From Paenibacillus shirakamiensis (GTDB lineage: Bacteria > Bacillota > Bacilli > Paenibacillales > Paenibacillaceae), in contig NZ_JAGGLD010000001.1 of the NCBI RefSeq assembly GCF_017874255.1, positions 806,001-870,000 of the forward strand: DNA of 64,000 nt, written 5' to 3'. Below the pieces are notes generated by a model. That model was not told where the DNA came from. It saw only the letters and a list, made by a program, of their open reading frames with translations, and ran no database searches. This document shows, one piece after another, positions 24,724 through 33,463 of the stretch (position 1 is its first letter; each line of letters begins with the position of its first letter). The translations under genes and the position numbers were made by a program.

Positions 24724-25491
24724 ATGCTTACGATAGGCACACATTCATTTCAATCTCGTCTGCTGTTAGGTACAGGTAAATTTTCAGATTTAGAAGTTCA
24801 AAGTCTGGCTGTGGAAGCAGCACAGAGTGAAATTTTGACCTTTGCTGTACGCCGCTTGAACTTAGAACAACCCCATGAAGCCCATTTTCTTGAACGTCTG
24901 GACTTGAGCGCCTTCACTTTACTTCCGAATACGGCAGGGGCTGCTACGGCAGATGAAGCTGTACGAATTGCTCGCTTGGCTAAAGCTTCAGGACTGTGTG
25001 ATATGATCAAGGTTGAAGTGATTGGTGACGCCAAGACGTTATTACCGGATCCAATTGAGACATGGAAAGCATGTGAAACTTTATTAGCAGAAGGATTCAT
25101 CGTTCTTCCTTACATTTCAGATGATTTAATTTTAGCTAAACGCCTTCAACAACTAGGTGTGCATGCCTTAATGCCTGGTGCATCCCCAATTGGTTCGGGC
25201 AGAGGGATCGTGAATCCGTATCAATTAGAACTCATCATTGAGCAAGCGAACATCCCCGTTATTGTGGATGCGGGTATTGGTTCTCCTAAAGATGCAGCGC
25301 AGGCAATGGAACTTGGAGCAGATGGTGTATTACTGAATTCTGCGGTTTCTAGGGCAGCAGACCCAGTGAAAATGGCCGAGGCCATGAGACTAGCTGTGAT
25401 TGCAGGACGATTAGGATATGAAGCTGGAAGAATTCCTATTAAGCGATATGCCACCGCAAGCAGTCCTCAGGAAGGAATGATAACAACATGA
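24724..25491 (+). CDS. thiG: Thiazole synthase ThiG
   Basis: The 255-residue TIM-barrel enzyme forms the thiazole phosphate from deoxyxylulose 5-phosphate, the glycine imine and ThiS thiocarboxylate. The Schiff-base lysine is K96 in [16 protein letters not shown] (about 66-72), [10 protein letters not shown] (about 109-118) and [12 protein letters not shown] (about 180-191) are family blocks. The gene starts two nt after thiS and overlaps thiF by four bases. Confidence 0.97.
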   Translation: MLTIGTHSFQSRLLLGTGKFSDLEVQSLAVEAAQSEILTFAVRRLNLEQPHEAHFLERLDLSAFTLLPNTAGAATADEAVRIARLAKASGLCDMIKVEVIGDAKTLLPDPIETWKACETLLAEGFIVLPYISDDLILAKRLQQLGVHALMPGASPIGSGRGIVNPYQLELIIEQANIPVIVDAGIGSPKDAAQAMELGADGVLLNSAVSRAADPVKMAEAMRLAVIAGRLGYEAGRIPIKRYATASSPQEGMITT

Positions 25492-26564
25492 CAGGAAATG
25501 GACCCTCAACGTCCACATCTACACATGTTCACCCAGAACAAGCTACAAGATATTCGAGACAAGAGCTTTTTGCTCCGATAGGAGGTGTTGGGCAAAAACT
25601 ATTATCGAATAGTAGAATTCTTATTATAGGAGCAGGTGCACTTGGGACTGCTAATGCTGAATCGCTGGTTCGGGCTGGAGTCGGTTATGTTCGGATCGTG
25701 GATCGAGATTATGTAGAGTGGAGCAATCTTCAAAGACAACAACTCTTCAGTGAACAAGATGCGCTAACTCGTATGCCAAAGGCTGTGGCTGCTCAGCGTC
25801 GTTTGCAAGAGTTGAATTCGGCGGTAGTTATAGATGCACATGTGATGGATGTAACTCTAGATGAGATCGAATCTTTGGTGCATGATATACATGTCATTAT
25901 AGATGCGACAGATAATTTTGATACAAGGTTACTCATAAATGACATCTCCCAAAAACATCGTATACCTTGGATATATGGAGGATGTGTGGGCAGTTATGGC
26001 ATTACATACACGATTAGGCCCGGGTATACCCCTTGCCTGAACTGTCTACTAGGAGCCACCCCACTAGGTGGAGATACATGTGATACCTCAGGTATTATTC
26101 CTCCAGCAGTGCATATGGTAGCCGCGCATCAGACAACCGAGACGATCAAACTTCTTACGCAAAATGAATCCGCATTAAGAGGCACCTTACTTTCTTTTGA
26201 TGTATGGCGTAATGAACAAGCTTCTATTAAGGTGGGATCGGTTCAGCGCGAAGACTGTCTATCTTGCGGACCTAGAAGGAATTATCCTTTTCTATCGGCT
26301 AGTAATTTACAAAAGACGGAAGTATTATGCGGCAGAGATACGGTACAGATTCGTCCTGCTTCCCCAAGAACCATGAATTTACTCGAGCGACAAGCGATTC
26401 TTCAACAAATATCAGGAGCTCGGGTGGAGATCAATCCTTTTCTTCTTTCATTTCATCTTCAAAGTTTAAGACTGGTACTTTTCCAAGATGGGCGGGCTTT
26501 AGTGCATGGAACTAAGGATGTGGCAGAAGCCAAAACCTTTTATAACAAATATGTGGGCTCGTAA
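25488..26564 (+). CDS. thiF: ThiF/MoeB-type adenylyltransferase
   Basis: An E1-like enzyme of 358 residues that adenylates the C-terminus of ThiS. The ATP site is GAGALG (about 45-50) followed by [17 protein letters not shown] (about 69-85) with the key Asp and Arg. Two CxxC pairs, CLNCLLG (about 181) and CLSCGP (about 256), bind zinc. The residue block CGRDTVQI opens a C-terminal extension of about 75 residues that other long MoeB/ThiF proteins also have. Placement between thiG and thiD supports ThiF, but it may also serve molybdopterin synthase, since moeA-mobB are elsewhere in the window. Confidence 0.9.
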   Translation: MTGNGPSTSTSTHVHPEQATRYSRQELFAPIGGVGQKLLSNSRILIIGAGALGTANAESLVRAGVGYVRIVDRDYVEWSNLQRQQLFSEQDALTRMPKAVAAQRRLQELNSAVVIDAHVMDVTLDEIESLVHDIHVIIDATDNFDTRLLINDISQKHRIPWIYGGCVGSYGITYTIRPGYTPCLNCLLGATPLGGDTCDTSGIIPPAVHMVAAHQTTETIKLLTQNESALRGTLLSFDVWRNEQASIKVGSVQREDCLSCGPRRNYPFLSASNLQKTEVLCGRDTVQIRPASPRTMNLLERQAILQQISGARVEINPFLLSFHLQSLRLVLFQDGRALVHGTKDVAEAKTFYNKYVGS

Positions 26565-26572
26565 TAAGGGGG

Positions 26573-27394
26573 ATGAACTTGTTCTATCCGAGTGCATTAT
26601 CCATAGCAGGTTCTGACTGTGGGGGAGGAGCAGGCATTCAAGCTGATCTTAAGACATTTCAGGAGTTAGATATCTATGGAATGAGTGTGATCACAGCCGT
26701 TACCGCTCAGAACACGCAAGAAGTAAAAGAGGTCTTCCCCTTACCTCTGCAGACTGTAGAAGCTCAGCTTCAAGCCATAGGGGAGGACTTCACACCTGCC
26801 TCGACAAAAACAGGCATGCTATATAGTGCTGAGATCATTCAGTTGGTTGCTTCCGCTATAAAATGTTATGCATGGCCACAGATTGTTATTGATCCGGTTA
26901 TGATATCAAAAAGTGGTGCAGTTCTTTTACAGCCTAGTGCCATGGACACCATGTTGGATATACTGTTGCCTTTAGCTTGTCTGATTACGCCTAATATTCC
27001 TGAAGCAGAACTGATCAGTGGTATAGAGATTGTAGATGTTCCTTCGCTATATGAAGCGGGACAACGAATTTGTTCGATGGGCGTGCCTCATGTGTTATTA
27101 AAAGGGGGACACCGTGAAGATTCGGTAGAATCAACAGACTATTTAATCACTAGGGATACGTATCTTGCGTTATCTTCACCGCGTATTCATACACGTCATA
27201 CTCATGGCACAGGATGTACGCTTTCGGCTGCTATTACCTCTGGGTTGGCAAAGGGGAATTCTATAGAGAAAGCCGTCTCTTTAGGAAAAAAATTCATCAT
27301 GAATGCGATCGCTTATCCGATTGAGGTAGACTCGAGACATCTATATGGCCCCGTGAACCATTGGGCATATGCAGATAGGGGTGACATGCGCTGA
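26573..27394 (+). CDS. thiD: Hydroxymethylpyrimidine (phosphate) kinase ThiD
   Basis: A ribokinase-fold enzyme of 273 residues that phosphorylates HMP and HMP-P. SIAGSDCGGGAGIQADLKTF near the N-terminus and ITAVTAQNT form the substrate site; THGTGCTLSAAI (about 212-223) is the anion hole with the catalytic Asp replaced by the usual family Cys-containing GTGC. AAGGGGG directly touches ATG 26573, so TTG 26579, 6 nt from it, may be the real start. The stop overlaps the proposed CTG start of thiE. Confidence 0.95.
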   Translation: MNLFYPSALSIAGSDCGGGAGIQADLKTFQELDIYGMSVITAVTAQNTQEVKEVFPLPLQTVEAQLQAIGEDFTPASTKTGMLYSAEIIQLVASAIKCYAWPQIVIDPVMISKSGAVLLQPSAMDTMLDILLPLACLITPNIPEAELISGIEIVDVPSLYEAGQRICSMGVPHVLLKGGHREDSVESTDYLITRDTYLALSSPRIHTRHTHGTGCTLSAAITSGLAKGNSIEKAVSLGKKFIMNAIAYPIEVDSRHLYGPVNHWAYADRGDMR

Positions 27395-28041
27395 GAAACA
27401 TTACGACCTCAGATTTAGCGCTTTACTTCATTATGGGGAGCCAAAATGTAGAAGGAAAAGATCCCTGTCATCTTTTATCAGAGGCGATATATGGGGGGAT
27501 AACTCTCTTTCAATTTCGAGAGAAAGGTCGTGGAGCTTTAGTGGGTGAGGAGCGCCATGCATTAGCCCAACGCCTTCGGTCTTTATGTTTTGCCCATGGG
27601 GTGCCCTTTATTGTGAATGATGATATCCAATTCGCTCATCGTCTTGGTGCAGATGGTATTCACCTGGGTCAGAGCGACGGAGATCCCGTGCAAATTAGGC
27701 GAAATCATCCTCACTTGTGGCTTGGAGTATCTACGCATAATGAGGAAGAGGCTGTAGAAGCTATACGAATAGGTGCAGATTATATAGGAGTAGGACCTAT
27801 GTATTCCACACGTACGAAGACGGATGCGATTAGACCGATTGGAGTTCAGAGTCTGGGACGTATACGTAATCATGTAGGATCATTCCCGATTGTAGCTATA
27901 GGGGGCATACATGCATCCAATGTGGATGAAGTGATACAAGCTGGTGCGGATGGAGTGGCCGTTATATCTTCAATTACAGGTCACATGGAACCAAGAACAG
28001 CAGCGCAAGAACTGAAAGACATAGTAACGAAATCTAAATGA
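27391..28041 (+). CDS. thiE: Thiamine phosphate synthase ThiE, probable CTG start
   Basis: ThiE joins HMP pyrophosphate and thiazole phosphate to thiamine phosphate. The TIM barrel shows LFQFREKG, FIVNDDIQFA, GIHLGQSDGD and IAIGGIHASN. An ATG start at 27433 would delete the first strand (LALYFIMGSQ), which the family keeps. The frame is open upstream to CTG 27391, which overlaps the thiD stop as CTGA and lies 6 nt after AGGGGTGA (27377-27384). No ATG, GTG or TTG exists in frame in between, so CTG, or less likely ATT 27400, is the inferred start, giving 216 residues. Confidence 0.85.
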   Translation: MRNITTSDLALYFIMGSQNVEGKDPCHLLSEAIYGGITLFQFREKGRGALVGEERHALAQRLRSLCFAHGVPFIVNDDIQFAHRLGADGIHLGQSDGDPVQIRRNHPHLWLGVSTHNEEEAVEAIRIGADYIGVGPMYSTRTKTDAIRPIGVQSLGRIRNHVGSFPIVAIGGIHASNVDEVIQAGADGVAVISSITGHMEPRTAAQELKDIVTKSK

Positions 28042-28070
28042 GTTCGAATTGTGAATATAAATTTGTATTT

Positions 28071-28107
28071 AATCTATATCCCAGATGGCGGTATGGATTT
28101 TTTTTTA
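28071..28107 (+). terminator. Intrinsic terminator of the thiamine operon
   Basis: A 10-bp stem with G-T pairs (28071-28080 with 28090-28099) and a 9-nt loop, followed by a run of T to 28106. Confidence 0.75.
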
Positions 28108-28163
28108 TGTGAGACACTAGAGGGAAGGAAGTGGAACGCTTAGAGAAAGGGGCGTAAAAAAGG

Positions 28164-28826
28164 TTGGCTCAAGAACTTATTCTCGTGTACAAGCTGAGTG
28201 ATGATGGACTGCATGATCGATTAAGGGAAGTGGGATATAACATGATTTATCCCCAGACTTTGGCTGAAGCTGAGGAACAGTATGCTCTTCACCAGCCTGA
28301 TGTAATTTTAAGCGGTTCACCTCAGGACCTAAAAGAGCTACGTTCTGTTTTGCAGGGCAAGTTAAAACCGTTGTTGGTACTAACACCTTCTTATTCTTTA
28401 AAAGAGTTATTGCTTACCTTCTCAGAAGGTGCACATGATTATATTGACAGAACAAAGGATCCTGACGAAGTCATCGCTCGTATTCATAATGTGCAACGCT
28501 TGCTTGCCTTAGATTCTAGAGAAGAGCAATTACAAGACCTATGTTTCGAAGATGTCCTCGTGCAAGTAAAGAAGAAAAAAGTTTTTCGTGGTGAAGAGTG
28601 GATTAAGCTTACTCCCAAAGAGTTTGATCTTATGGTATTCCTTATGCGCAATGTGCATCATGTATGTAGTAGAGAAGATATTCTTCATGAAGTGTGGGGT
28701 TATGACTTTAGAATAGATACGAATGTAGTAGATGTATACATCAGGCACCTCCGAAGTAAAATTGATCGTGGACGATCACGTAAAGTGATTCATACGGTTC
28801 GTGGATCAGGGTATATGATTCAATAA
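28164..28826 (+). CDS. OmpR-type regulator with degenerate receiver domain
   Basis: The 220-residue protein has an intact C-terminal winged helix (about 125-220: LTPKEFDLMVFLM, DTNVVDVYIRHLRSKID, VRGSGYMI) typical of OmpR/PhoB. The N-terminal domain keeps the receiver fold, but the acidic pair is missing (LILVYKLSDD), the phospho-acceptor is Gly (PDVILSGSPQ instead of PDLxLLDxxMP) and the K of the DYIxKP motif is Arg (DYIDRTKD). It should therefore not be controlled by Asp phosphorylation. It is an orphan: no kinase is adjacent. TTG 28164 is the only upstream in-frame start; AAAGGGG is 11 nt away. Confidence 0.85.
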   Translation: MAQELILVYKLSDDGLHDRLREVGYNMIYPQTLAEAEEQYALHQPDVILSGSPQDLKELRSVLQGKLKPLLVLTPSYSLKELLLTFSEGAHDYIDRTKDPDEVIARIHNVQRLLALDSREEQLQDLCFEDVLVQVKKKKVFRGEEWIKLTPKEFDLMVFLMRNVHHVCSREDILHEVWGYDFRIDTNVVDVYIRHLRSKIDRGRSRKVIHTVRGSGYMIQ

Positions 28827-28859
28827 TGTCATTAAAGGTTAATATAATGAAATATAAAT

Positions 28860-28887
28860 AAAAAAACCGATGCCTCTTGGACACCGG
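28860..28887 (-). terminator. Intrinsic terminator of the NlpC/P60 gene
   Basis: On the minus strand a stem ACCGGTG/CATCGGT with one mismatch and a 9-nt loop precedes seven T. Confidence 0.75.
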
Positions 28888-28947
28888 TAGGATACTAAAC
28901 TGTATTATAACAATAGACTTAAAGAGCAGTGAAAAAAACGAATTAAA

Positions 28948-29484
28948 TTAAAGTACGCGGCGAGCTTTCAGATAAGTTCTGTCCCAATTTCCGCCATTGT
29001 TCAGACTAGAAATCGTTACGCCAGGTGAGCCATAAGTGTGTAGGATTTTGCCATTTCCCGCATAGATCCCTACATGGGTCACATTTTTACCGTTGGCACG
29101 ACTACCGCTAGAGAAGAATACCAAATCGCCGACTTTTAGGTTTGCGCGAGATACAGCTTTTCCTATTTTAGATTGCTGAGCTGCTGTACGCGGCAACGTA
29201 ATTCCGTATTTCTTAAATACATGTTTGGTAAAAGAAGAGCAGTCAAAATTTTTAGTCGTAGTAGTCGAAGCTCCGAATACATAACGGACGCCTAGATATT
29301 GTTTACCATAGTTAATCACCTGTTGACCTTTTGAAGTCGAGGTGGCATAGGCATTCACGGTAGTGGAAGATGTTGCTGCAGAAGCAGTTTCTGCTGCGCC
29401 TGTTGCTAAAAGTCCTGTGAACCCGATGCTAGCACACAGCCCTACTGTCAATACTTTTTGGAAAAAGTGTTTTTTGTTTGTCAT
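28948..29484 (-). CDS. Secreted NlpC/P60 peptidoglycan endopeptidase
   Basis: A 178-residue exported protein: signal peptide to about residue 37 (VGLCASIGFTGLLATGAAE, AxA site in ASA) and one NlpC/P60 domain (about 53-178). The catalytic triad candidates are C82 (FDCSSFT), H137 (VTHVGIY) and H149 (ILHTYG). It should cut D-gamma-Glu-diaminopimelate or related cross-peptide bonds in the wall. No LysM or SH3b binding domain is present, so targeting must come from elsewhere. ATG 29484 follows GGAGGT; monocistronic. Confidence 0.92.
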   Translation of the reverse strand: MTNKKHFFQKVLTVGLCASIGFTGLLATGAAETASAATSSTTVNAYATSTSKGQQVINYGKQYLGVRYVFGASTTTTKNFDCSSFTKHVFKKYGITLPRTAAQQSKIGKAVSRANLKVGDLVFFSSGSRANGKNVTHVGIYAGNGKILHTYGSPGVTISSLNNGGNWDRTYLKARRVL

Positions 29485-29656
29485 GTTGTTACCTCCAAAT
29501 TTCTTTTCTCTTGGGTTATGACTGTAGTATAACAGCTTATTTTAATTCCACATTTTGTATAACTCTATTATATCTAGGCCCAGCAAGGGATTAAAGGTGA
29601 TTATTAAAATATCATTAAAGTTACAATAATTTAAGATTAAAGATAGACTTACATAT

Positions 29657-29706
29657 AAATAAACAAAGAAAAACCTTGTTATATCAAGGTTTTTCTTTGT
29701 TTATTT
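29657..29706 (-). terminator. 22-bp perfect inverted repeat, terminator of thiN
   Basis: Arms 29657-29678 and 29685-29706 are perfectly complementary around a 6-nt loop, AT-rich outside and CCTTG/CAAGG at the top. T runs are available on both strands. On the minus strand it follows the thiN stop. Confidence 0.75.
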
Positions 29707-29745
29707 GCGCTTACATAACATATTACAAAATTGTAATCTAGTGAG

Positions 29746-30393
29746 TTAATCACGGCTCTGTATAATAAGCAATTTGCCGCTTTTGATATAGATTTGCCCA
29801 AAGGGTCCTACGAGCTTATTGCTTATGCCCAGAGACTGTCCTTGAGTTAAAGTTGCATTAACTAAAGGATAAAGGAATCCTTCTATATTAATACCTGTAA
29901 CGTTTGAAGTCATGGGTAGTAAAGATACATATGTATATCCTTTATCTTCAACTCTATAGGAACAATCGGTAAGAGTAATATAGTTATTAGCATCTATAAT
30001 AGAAATATTAACGTGATTCGGCATAGCGTGATTAAGCATTTGAATATTCGCTAAGGTATGGTCTAGACGAGAGCCCGTGGCACCGAACATGAGGACATCT
30101 TGAACTCCTTTGTTGATGGCAAGTTCCAGCGCAAGTTCCATGTCTGTCAAATTCTTATCATAAGCGTCACAAGAGATGACTTGTCCACTATGTTGTTTTA
30201 CCATTTCAAATTCTGCTTCATTAATAGAATCGAAATCACCCACAGATAGATGAGGCTGAACTCCATGGAGAATGAGGAACAAAGCTCCACGGTCTGCTCC
30301 TATAATATAGTCCTGCTTATGAATTAGTTGAAGGCTGGATAGCTCAGTCTGGCCCCCGGCGAAAATCACGGCCCGTTGAAAGGTCATCATCAT
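29746..30393 (-). CDS. thiN: Thiamine pyrophosphokinase
   Basis: ThiN converts thiamine to thiamine pyrophosphate, the riboswitch ligand. The 215-residue protein has AVIFAGGQTEL at the start, IGADRGALFLI (about 32-42), SVGDFDSI (about 50-57), KNLTDMELAL (about 79-88) and GATGSRLDHTLANI (about 100-113), all typical. The three consecutive ATG codons begin at 30393; GGAAG is 1 nt before the first and about 7 nt before the third, so the protein may be two residues shorter. It is in opposite orientation to the thi operon and not under its riboswitch. Confidence 0.93.
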   Translation of the reverse strand: MMMTFQRAVIFAGGQTELSSLQLIHKQDYIIGADRGALFLILHGVQPHLSVGDFDSINEAEFEMVKQHSGQVISCDAYDKNLTDMELALELAINKGVQDVLMFGATGSRLDHTLANIQMLNHAMPNHVNISIIDANNYITLTDCSYRVEDKGYTYVSLLPMTSNVTGINIEGFLYPLVNATLTQGQSLGISNKLVGPFGQIYIKSGKLLIIQSRD

Positions 30394-30446
30394 CTTCCTT
30401 TCTTTAAGTAGTTAAGACTATAGTAGTATAGTGTATAAGTTGAAGC

Positions 30447-30476
30447 TTGCCTAATTTTAAAAGCACAGTTTACAAT
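30447..30476 (+). promoter_or_regulatory. Possible sigmaA promoter of the TRIC-like gene
   Basis: TTGCCT (30447-30452) and TACAAT (30471-30476) are 18 nt apart, 44 nt before the start codon. Confidence 0.45.
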
Positions 30477-30519
30477 ATACTGAAGCGATCAACATGACAG
30501 ATAGGGGCAGACCGAGATC

Positions 30520-31161
30520 ATGCATATTTTTGATTGGTTCAGTATCATAGGCACAATAGCTTTTGCTATGTCAGGAGCTTTTGTGGCTATGGAAGAAGAG
30601 TACGACATACTTGGAGTGCTGGTGCTAGGTGTAGTTACGGCGTTTGGCGGAGGAATTATTCGCAATGTGCTGATCGGTGTTCCTGCAACAACCTTGTGGA
30701 CACAAGGGGATTTAATTATTTTAGCGAACTTAGCCGTTCTGGTTGCTTTTGTACTTCCACTCAAGTGGATTCAGCATTGGAAAAGAACTGAGGCCCTGTT
30801 TGATGCGATTGGCTTATCCGCTTTTGCCATCCAAGGAGCGCTCTATGCGGAGAACATGAAGCACCCCTTGAGCGCGGTCGTTGTTGCAGCCGTGCTGACT
30901 GGAATCGGTGGGGGAATCATTCGAGACTTGTTAGCAGGACGTAAGCCCTTAGTCTTGAGGGATGAGATTTATGCCGTATGGGCGATGATGGCTGGCGCAG
31001 TGATTGGATTAGGTTGGGCCAAAGGAAGTATCGAGTTAATCATTCTATTTGTGCTTGTGGTTGTATTCCGAATGTTGTCTGTCTTCTATAAATGGAAACT
31101 GCCACGTCGTTCACTCAAGTCTACGTCTTCTGTGCAGGCGGATTTTGAGCAGCACCTTTAA
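30520..31161 (+). CDS. TRIC-like (UPF0126) membrane protein
   Basis: A 213-residue membrane protein with about six to seven hydrophobic helices and the internal duplication of the UPF0126/TRIC family: GGGIIRNVLIG (about 45-55) and GGGIIRDLLAG (about 130-140), the glycine-rich motifs that line the pore. Members of this family have been shown to be trimeric cation channels; the ion in this case is not known. The start is ATG 30520. It is monocistronic and ends at a terminator shared with the convergent esterase gene. Confidence 0.88.
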   Translation: MHIFDWFSIIGTIAFAMSGAFVAMEEEYDILGVLVLGVVTAFGGGIIRNVLIGVPATTLWTQGDLIILANLAVLVAFVLPLKWIQHWKRTEALFDAIGLSAFAIQGALYAENMKHPLSAVVVAAVLTGIGGGIIRDLLAGRKPLVLRDEIYAVWAMMAGAVIGLGWAKGSIELIILFVLVVVFRMLSVFYKWKLPRRSLKSTSSVQADFEQHL

Positions 31162-31230
31162 ACTGAACTCTCCTGAATTCTAACTATAGAAACAACTAGA
31201 CTAAATATATAGAACAATGGTTGAAAATAT

Positions 31231-31275
31231 AAAAAAAAGCGCCGGTTCAGGTTTCTCTGGAATCGGCGCTTTAAT
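31231..31275. terminator. Bidirectional intrinsic terminator
   Basis: A 12-13-bp GC-rich stem (31239-31250 with 31257-31269) flanked by A on the left and T on the right ends both the TRIC-like gene and the esterase gene. Confidence 0.85.
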
Positions 31276-31277
31276 TA

Positions 31278-32006
31278 TTATGTCAGAAAATAGGTAAGTG
31301 CTGCGCCGAGTTCCTTTTGCCAGAAGCCCCACAGATGTTTACCATCTTTCTCATCATATTTAATCTGAGCGCCACGTTTCAGAAGAAGATCCCGTGTTTT
31401 ACGATTAAGATCGACGAAATCATACACGCCGCTATCGGTTTCGTAATCTCGTTCCTGCAGTCCGACAATCATATACAGCGAGAGAGAGGAAAGATCATCC
31501 TCGGCAGCGACCATGTGCTGAATTCCTGAGTAGAAGGCTCCAGACAGGCTTATGATTTTGGAGAACAGATCTGGCCTTTTCAAAGCCAGCTGTAATGATA
31601 TAGAACCTCCGAGTGAATCCCCGGCCAAAATTCTATCTTGAGCATGTCTGCGAACAGGATAATTGCGTTCTACAAAGGGAATGATTTCTTCTATAACACA
31701 GGAAACGTAATCCTCATTGCGTGATCCAGAAGGGGTGTATTCGGAAGAACGTACTTTCACATCAACTTCGATACCTACAATAATAAAAGGTTCAAAATCC
31801 TCATCTAAAATGAGCTGATTCGCAAGCGTCGCAATGCGGCCATAATTGAAAAATTCTTCTCCATCTTGGCAATAGATTACAGGATAACTGAGCACTTCGT
31901 TGTAACCTGGGGGAAGATACACTCGTAGATTACGTTTTTCTCCAAGAAAAGTACTATCGATTTCTTCTTTATTAATGGTCCGTTTTAAGTAACGGGAATC
32001 CGTCAT
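31278..32006 (-). CDS. Alpha/beta-hydrolase esterase (enterochelin-esterase-like)
   Basis: The 242-residue protein belongs to the putative esterase family of Fes/IroE/YbbA type. YPVIYCQDGEEFF (about 41-53), the nucleophile elbow GDSLGGS (S131) and GKHLWGFW with the probable catalytic histidine (about H225) are visible; the acid is likely D220-222. No signal peptide, so it is cytoplasmic. The substrate is unknown; siderophore or small ester hydrolysis is possible. Nothing in the neighbourhood suggests iron uptake. Confidence 0.8.
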   Translation of the reverse strand: MTDSRYLKRTINKEEIDSTFLGEKRNLRVYLPPGYNEVLSYPVIYCQDGEEFFNYGRIATLANQLILDEDFEPFIIVGIEVDVKVRSSEYTPSGSRNEDYVSCVIEEIIPFVERNYPVRRHAQDRILAGDSLGGSISLQLALKRPDLFSKIISLSGAFYSGIQHMVAAEDDLSSLSLYMIVGLQERDYETDSGVYDFVDLNRKTRDLLLKRGAQIKYDEKDGKHLWGFWQKELGAALTYFLT

Positions 32007-32178
32007 GGGTTGTCACACTCCATCGTTTGTAATTTTGCTTTTGACTATCTATTACGTTAAGATAACCAAGAGTTGTAAGATCTAATTGTATCCGCTGTCT
32101 TGATAATCTGTTATATAAATATTTGTCATCTGTTATACATACAAAAACCACCAACTGACATATTTTAAAGTATATCCT

Positions 32179-32208
32179 TTGACTTCACTGGTGAAACAGA
32201 TGTATAAT
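32179..32208 (+). promoter_or_regulatory. sigmaA promoter of the pyruvate dehydrogenase operon
   Basis: TTGACT (32179-32184) and a perfect TATAAT (32203-32208) are 18 nt apart, giving a leader of about 45 nt before pdhA. Confidence 0.8.
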
Positions 32209-32260
32209 AATTCTATAACAGAAGTAGATGAACTTCAAATTTTTTGTCGAGGTGAAAATA

Positions 32261-33328
32261 ATGAGCAAGGTACCTTATGAAGTATATACGGAGGAAGTCC
32301 AGACTTTATCCGTGCTCTCTCCCGATGGTGAGATTGTTAACAAAGATAAAGTTCCTGACTTGTCTGATGATCAACTGAAAGAAATTATGTACCGTATGGT
32401 ATTTACACGCACATGGGATGATCGTGCAGTTAATTTGGGCCGCCAAGGTCGTCTAGGTTTCTATGCTCCAGTCTCTGGACAAGAAGCTACGATGGTAGGT
32501 AGTGAGTATGCTCTTGAAAAAGAAGATTTCGTATGCCCGGGTTACCGCGATATGCCACAAATCGTATGGCACGGCCTTCCGCTGTACCAAGCTTTCTTGT
32601 ATTCTCGTGGTCATCAACACGGTGGGGAAATTCCACAAGGTGTAAATGTGTTGATGCCGCAAATTATTATTGGCGCTCAAATTCTGCATGCTATGGGAAT
32701 TGCTATGGGTTACAAGCTTAGAAAACAAAAACAAGTTGCCATTACATATACAGGTGATGGTGGTTCTTCAGAAGGTGACTTCTATGAAGGTCTGAACTAC
32801 GCTGGTGTGTACAAATTACCGGTTATTTTCTTCGTTCAAAATAATGGTTATGCCATTACAACACCATTCTCCAAACAAACAGCAGCTCTATCTATTGCCC
32901 ACAAAGCAGTTGCAGCTGGTATTAAAGGAATAAAAATTGATGGGATGGATGTTCTTGCCGTTATCAAAGCCGTTCAAGAGGCAGCAGAACGCGGCCGTAA
33001 TGGTGAAGGCGCAACTCTGATTGAAGCCGTAACGTATCGTTTCCGTCCACACTCTTTGTCAGATGATGCTTCCAAGTACCGGACCAAAGAAGAAGAAGGC
33101 GAATGGAATCTTAAAGATCCAATTGCTCGCTTTGCTAAATATTTGGAGAAAAAAGGGCTCTGGACTGACGAAGACACAGCTCGCGTAAAAGAAGAAGCAA
33201 AAGCTAAAGTGAATGAGCAAATCAAGAAAGCGGAGCAAACTGAAAAAATGACGGTTGCTGGTCTGATTGATAGCATGTTCGAGACAACTCCGAAACATCT
33301 GGAAGAGCAGAAGGCTGACTTCCAATAA
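32261..33328 (+). CDS. pdhA: Pyruvate dehydrogenase E1 component, alpha subunit
   Basis: The 355-residue subunit binds thiamine diphosphate: GDGGSSEGDFYEGLNYAG (about 163-180) followed by VQNNGYAITTP is the TPP/Mg2+ motif. RLGFYAPVSGQEA near residue 65 and the RYR-H phosphorylation-loop equivalent RFRPHSLSDD (about 263-272) fit E1-alpha. With PdhB it decarboxylates pyruvate and acetylates the lipoyl group of PdhC. ATG 32261 (GAGGTG before it) is preferred over the in-frame upstream ATG 32228. Codon choice in this operon looks more biased than in neighbours, fitting high expression. Confidence 0.96.
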   Translation: MSKVPYEVYTEEVQTLSVLSPDGEIVNKDKVPDLSDDQLKEIMYRMVFTRTWDDRAVNLGRQGRLGFYAPVSGQEATMVGSEYALEKEDFVCPGYRDMPQIVWHGLPLYQAFLYSRGHQHGGEIPQGVNVLMPQIIIGAQILHAMGIAMGYKLRKQKQVAITYTGDGGSSEGDFYEGLNYAGVYKLPVIFFVQNNGYAITTPFSKQTAALSIAHKAVAAGIKGIKIDGMDVLAVIKAVQEAAERGRNGEGATLIEAVTYRFRPHSLSDDASKYRTKEEEGEWNLKDPIARFAKYLEKKGLWTDEDTARVKEEAKAKVNEQIKKAEQTEKMTVAGLIDSMFETTPKHLEEQKADFQ

Positions 33329-33338
33329 TATAGCACGG

Positions 33339-33377
33339 ACTCCCCTGAACCCTGTATGCCTGAGCGGATAGGGGAGT
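33339..33377 (+). promoter_or_regulatory. Intercistronic hairpin between pdhA and pdhB
   Basis: ACTCCCCT (33339-33346) pairs perfectly with AGGGGAGT (33370-33377) around a structured 23-nt loop. TTGTTT follows, a weak T tract, so it may act as a partial terminator or as an RNA stability/processing element setting PdhA and PdhB amounts. Confidence 0.55.
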
Positions 33378-33463
33378 TGTTTAATGCCTTCTAGGCAACA
33401 TTCGTTCAATTTAATATGTAAGGATTTAGTCATTAAACCTGACTTTTAGGAGGATATGTAGCA

